Positions 5,961 through 8,408 of a DNA stretch of 8,408 nt are shown here, piece after piece. A program made the position numbers and the translations under genes. Under the pieces are notes generated by a model, which worked only from the letters and a program-made list of their open reading frames with translations, did no database searches and was not told where the DNA came from. Position 1 is the first letter of the stretch; each line of letters opens with the position of its first letter. The stretch is from Bacteroidota bacterium (GTDB lineage: Bacteria; Bacteroidota; Bacteroidia; Flavobacteriales; Flavobacteriaceae): the NCBI GenBank assembly GCA_023437485.1, contig JAEZGB010000048.1, positions 1-8,408 on the forward strand, written 5' to 3'.

Positions 5961-6775
5961 TGAAATTTTCTGAAACGGTCATGGAATACAGCGGGGTCCT
6001 CACAAAAATGCAAACAGAATTCGGAAATCCCATTCAGTACTATATGGTTTTTGAGGGCGGCTTTGTAAACGTCAACCAGCTTTTGGGCCGCCCCATGGAA
6101 ATCACGGTGAAGGGCACCCAGTGCCTCAACTGTCAAAAACGAAAGCGAGTTTTTAGGCAGGGATACTGCTATGATTGCTTTACCACCAGCGCATCGGCGG
6201 GAGATTGGATCATGCGCCCTGAATTGAGCAAGGCACACCTTGGGATTGCCGATCGCGACCTGGACTACGAAATCCAATCGCAGTTACAACCGCACATTGT
6301 TTATCTTGCCGCAACCTGTGAGGTCAAGGTAGGCGTTACCCGGAAAACGCAGGTTCCCACACGCTGGATTGATCAGGGTGCGTCTTCGGCATTGGCAATT
6401 TTGGAGGTGCCTAACCGCTATCTTGCCGGCGTTGCCGAAGTCGCGCTAAAATCCCGTTATACTGATAAGACCAATTGGCGCCGGATGTTGCTCAATGATT
6501 TGACGCCGTGCGACCTTCCCGGCGAACATGCGCGGATTGCCAGTGCGCTCCCGCCGGAAGTGCTGCAATATCATTCAAGCCAGTGCCCTGAAGTGGTAAA
6601 CCTGGAATTCCCGGTACTTGAATACCCAAGTGCCATTACGGCGCTCAATCTTGAAAAAACCACCCGGTTTACAGGAACGCTGACAGGAATTCGCGGGCAA
6701 TACCTGATTTTTGCCGATGGCAGCGTACTCAATGTTCGCGGCGCCGAGGGAACCGTGGTCACGGTCGCAGTCTAA
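5960..6775 (+). CDS. DUF2797 domain-containing protein (zinc ribbon plus GIY-YIG-like segment)
   Basis: This 271-residue protein is recognised as the flavobacterial form of DUF2797 (PF10977), with no established function. Residues 1-50 form a beta-rich start (VLTKMQTEFGNPIQYY). A zinc ribbon follows with Cys55, Cys58, Cys70 and Cys73. A conserved block at 80-110 runs GDWIMRPELS ... DRDLDYE. The central segment has VYLA (114-117), K-V-G-V-T-R (123-128), TRWIDQGA (134-141) and a glutamate in AGVAEVALK (156-164). This order of Y, K-x-G-x-T, R and E resembles T5orf172-type GIY-YIG domains; that likeness is my inference. The C-terminus is another beta-rich part. The start at 5960 is the longest plausible. 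Met8 (5981) is an alternative that fits the promoter box and the usual family N-terminus better. It is divergent from GH3, and its stop overlaps that of the AsmA-like gene. No signal peptide or membrane segment is seen. Confidence 0.9.
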   Translation: MKFSETVMEYSGVLTKMQTEFGNPIQYYMVFEGGFVNVNQLLGRPMEITVKGTQCLNCQKRKRVFRQGYCYDCFTTSASAGDWIMRPELSKAHLGIADRDLDYEIQSQLQPHIVYLAATCEVKVGVTRKTQVPTRWIDQGASSALAILEVPNRYLAGVAEVALKSRYTDKTNWRRMLLNDLTPCDLPGEHARIASALPPEVLQYHSSQCPEVVNLEFPVLEYPSAITALNLEKTTRFTGTLTGIRGQYLIFADGSVLNVRGAEGTVVTVAV

Positions 6776-8408
6776 TTTTCCTTGGCGGGAGTCTCTGCAG
6801 GTTCCTTTTTTGTGGGTTTTTTATTGAACAGATCTTTTACCGCGTTGCCCACCTGGGTCTTGATGTCTTTGGGCGGATTGGCGGTTGAAGTGTTTGCGCT
6901 GTCCTTGGGCTTGTTGCCCCCGAGGATATTTCCGAGCGCGTCAGTGCCCTGTTTGACCAACTTGTCTTTTTGGATCTTGACAATTTGCGCGGTAAGCGAT
7001 TGCGCGGCCTGTTTGACATCGGTTGAAATCCTTGGATTTTTGAAGTTGCCGGTCAGCACCGCATTTATGGGCAGGTTTTCCAGTTTGGCAGCTTCGGTCG
7101 CGGTAAGCTTTGCCAACAGGTTGCCAACTTCGGGCCCAAGATATTTTGCAGGGACATCAAATTTGATATTGTAATTCATCGATTGGTCAAAACCGTGCTG
7201 CCCGTTAAGCCTAAGAGAAATGTCCTGGTATTTGATATCAACCGGCTTCAGGTTCACCTTGCCATTGTCAAAAGTAAGGGCAGCCTTGAGGTCATTGAGA
7301 TTGAGTTTTTGCAGGTCGATGAACTTCAGGTTGTTGTCCAGGGCAGTCAGCAAAGTTGAATTTGAAGCATTGACGGTTGTGGAAAGCAGTTGGGTGGCCA
7401 TGTCACCGCTCACCGAACCCAGCACCGGTGTCATTTCCATCGCGTCCAAGTTCCCCGAGACCTTGACCCGTGAATTCAGTTTCCCGTTGATCGCTCCTGC
7501 TACGGGCGCAATATTGCGAAACATATCGAGCTGCGTAAAGGTCTGCGCGATGTCAACCGCGTTCATGTTGAGGTCCATCTCAAAGGTAGGCACTGAGGTC
7601 TTGGTCGAAACGTTGCCGCTAACAGCCAATTGCCCGCCAAAAATATTGGTCTTTACATTGGTCAGGGTTGCCCGCTGGTCGCGGATGGTCACAACGCCCG
7701 AAACATCCTTGAGCACCAGATTATCATACAGCACCGAATTGGCCGATGCGTTTAGGGTGCAATCCAGGAAAGCGGGAATCTTCATTCCCTTTTCGTTTTT
7801 CGGCGCATTCTTATCCTTGCTGGCATCGCTCATAAAATCTGAAACGGCGAACTGGTTGGAACGCAGCGTGAAATTTCCTTTAAGCTGTTGGTCCCGAAAG
7901 AGAAATCCGTAAAAATTATCGAGTGTTCCGCTTACGTCCATATCACTTTTGCCGGTCGTGGCCGAAAGTTGCTGCAATTGCACGCGGCTGGGGTTGAACT
8001 GTACGTCGGCACGTGAAATATTTAGCGCCTTTCCGGCGTCATCCACATATTTAAAGCCGCTTACGTTAATGGTCCCGGAATTTTTGATGTTCTCATAGTT
8101 GTTATTCTCAACCGAGGCCATGTCAAAATCGGTTTTTACATCGGCCCTCAATATTCCGGAAAGCGGTTTATCAAGCTTGATCGGATAGGCCTGAGAAAGA
8201 TTTCCCAGGTTGATGGTTCCCTGCAATTTGGCATTCACCAGCGCGTTTTCGGCGACGTTGCGGATGTTGGCCGATGCGTTGAAAACATCGGAATCAATCG
8301 CAAACTGCAATTTCCCGATATTGACATAGGTGTCGTTCATTTGTCCGGTTTCATTGACGATTTTGGTGTCGATGACGATGTTGCGCACCGCCTTGGGCAG
8401 GTCAGGAT
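6772..8408 (-). CDS. AsmA-like C-terminal region-containing protein, N-terminus outside window
   Basis: The last 544 residues are present. The frame stays open through the window edge (D-L-P-K-A-V-R-N-I-V), so the GTG at 8388-8386 is an internal valine, not a start. The sequence is a long run of short amphipathic beta strands with repeated phrases such as NISRADVQFNPSRVQL, VSGTLDN and LKGNFTLRSNQFAVSD. Near the end comes the typical GNFKNPRISTDVK motif, then a tail low in structure and rich in Lys, Pro and Asn (N-K-K-P-T-K-K-E-P). This is the AsmA/TamB-like superfamily: inner-membrane-anchored proteins with a long beta groove across the periplasm, linked to phospholipid transport and outer-membrane assembly. 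The N-terminal anchor helix should lie upstream of 8408. The gene converges on DUF2797, sharing two bases of their stop codons. The family call is firm; the lipid role is by family. Confidence 0.88.
   Translation of the reverse strand, partial: PDLPKAVRNIVIDTKIVNETGQMNDTYVNIGKLQFAIDSDVFNASANIRNVAENALVNAKLQGTINLGNLSQAYPIKLDKPLSGILRADVKTDFDMASVENNNYENIKNSGTINVSGFKYVDDAGKALNISRADVQFNPSRVQLQQLSATTGKSDMDVSGTLDNFYGFLFRDQQLKGNFTLRSNQFAVSDFMSDASKDKNAPKNEKGMKIPAFLDCTLNASANSVLYDNLVLKDVSGVVTIRDQRATLTNVKTNIFGGQLAVSGNVSTKTSVPTFEMDLNMNAVDIAQTFTQLDMFRNIAPVAGAINGKLNSRVKVSGNLDAMEMTPVLGSVSGDMATQLLSTTVNASNSTLLTALDNNLKFIDLQKLNLNDLKAALTFDNGKVNLKPVDIKYQDISLRLNGQHGFDQSMNYNIKFDVPAKYLGPEVGNLLAKLTATEAAKLENLPINAVLTGNFKNPRISTDVKQAAQSLTAQIVKIQKDKLVKQGTDALGNILGGNKPKDSANTSTANPPKDIKTQVGNAVKDLFNKKPTKKEPAETPAKEN

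Noticed and set aside
5918..6277. Upstream extension of the GH3 reading frame by 120 codons
   Set aside because: It is fully antisense to DUF2797, has no family likeness, and the GH3 family N-terminus begins at the ATG at 5917.
7220..7912. 230-codon plus-strand ORF antisense to the AsmA-like gene
   Set aside because: It is a shadow of a strongly supported coding frame, with Ser/Arg/Leu-rich composition and no recognisable domain.

Overview
The window looks like ordinary chromosome of a Bacteroidota member, most likely Flavobacteriaceae. Four things point there: the gene order trigger factor - clpP - clpX, with a Bacteroidota-type trigger factor; a GH3-family enzyme next to a DUF2797 protein in the form seen in flavobacteria; an AsmA-like protein with a Lys/Pro-rich tail; and several matches to the Bacteroidota -7 promoter box TAnnTTTG, combined with A-rich rather than Shine-Dalgarno-like sequence before start codons. 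Coding DNA looks moderately GC-rich by eye (not computed), while intergenic DNA is AT-rich. I see no tRNA, rRNA, CRISPR array, insertion sequence or prophage.

Layout. 1-58 (minus) is the signal-peptide end of a secreted protein that leaves the window. A short divergent intergenic region with a 13-bp direct repeat leads to a small four-helix membrane protein of the 'phage holin 4_2'/YvlD type (190-543, plus). Next is a proteostasis cluster on the plus strand: trigger factor (720-2045), ClpP (2099-2773) and ClpX (2792-4024). It closes with a clear intrinsic terminator (4046-4077). After an AT-rich convergent gap, a minus-strand pair follows: a GH3-family adenylating enzyme (4388-5917) and, overlapping its stop by ATGA, a 43-residue Cys-containing lipoprotein (4260-4391) that is easily missed by gene callers. 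Divergent from GH3, with only 42 bp between start codons, is a DUF2797 protein (5960-6775, plus). It meets a large AsmA-like protein (6772-8408, minus, N-terminus outside the window) tail to tail, with overlapping stop codons.

How the genes relate. Trigger factor binds nascent chains at the ribosome exit, and ClpX unfolds substrates into the ClpP chamber, so the first block is a protein folding and degradation unit. The GH3 / lipoprotein / DUF2797 block is the least understood part. It combines a predicted acyl-adenylate-forming amide synthetase, a translationally coupled small lipoprotein, and a zinc-ribbon protein whose central part resembles a GIY-YIG (T5orf172-like) signature, all around one compact two-way promoter. 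This is the best candidate here for an undescribed functional module, but that is inference from layout and motifs. The AsmA-like protein belongs to a superfamily linked to lipid transport and outer-membrane biogenesis.
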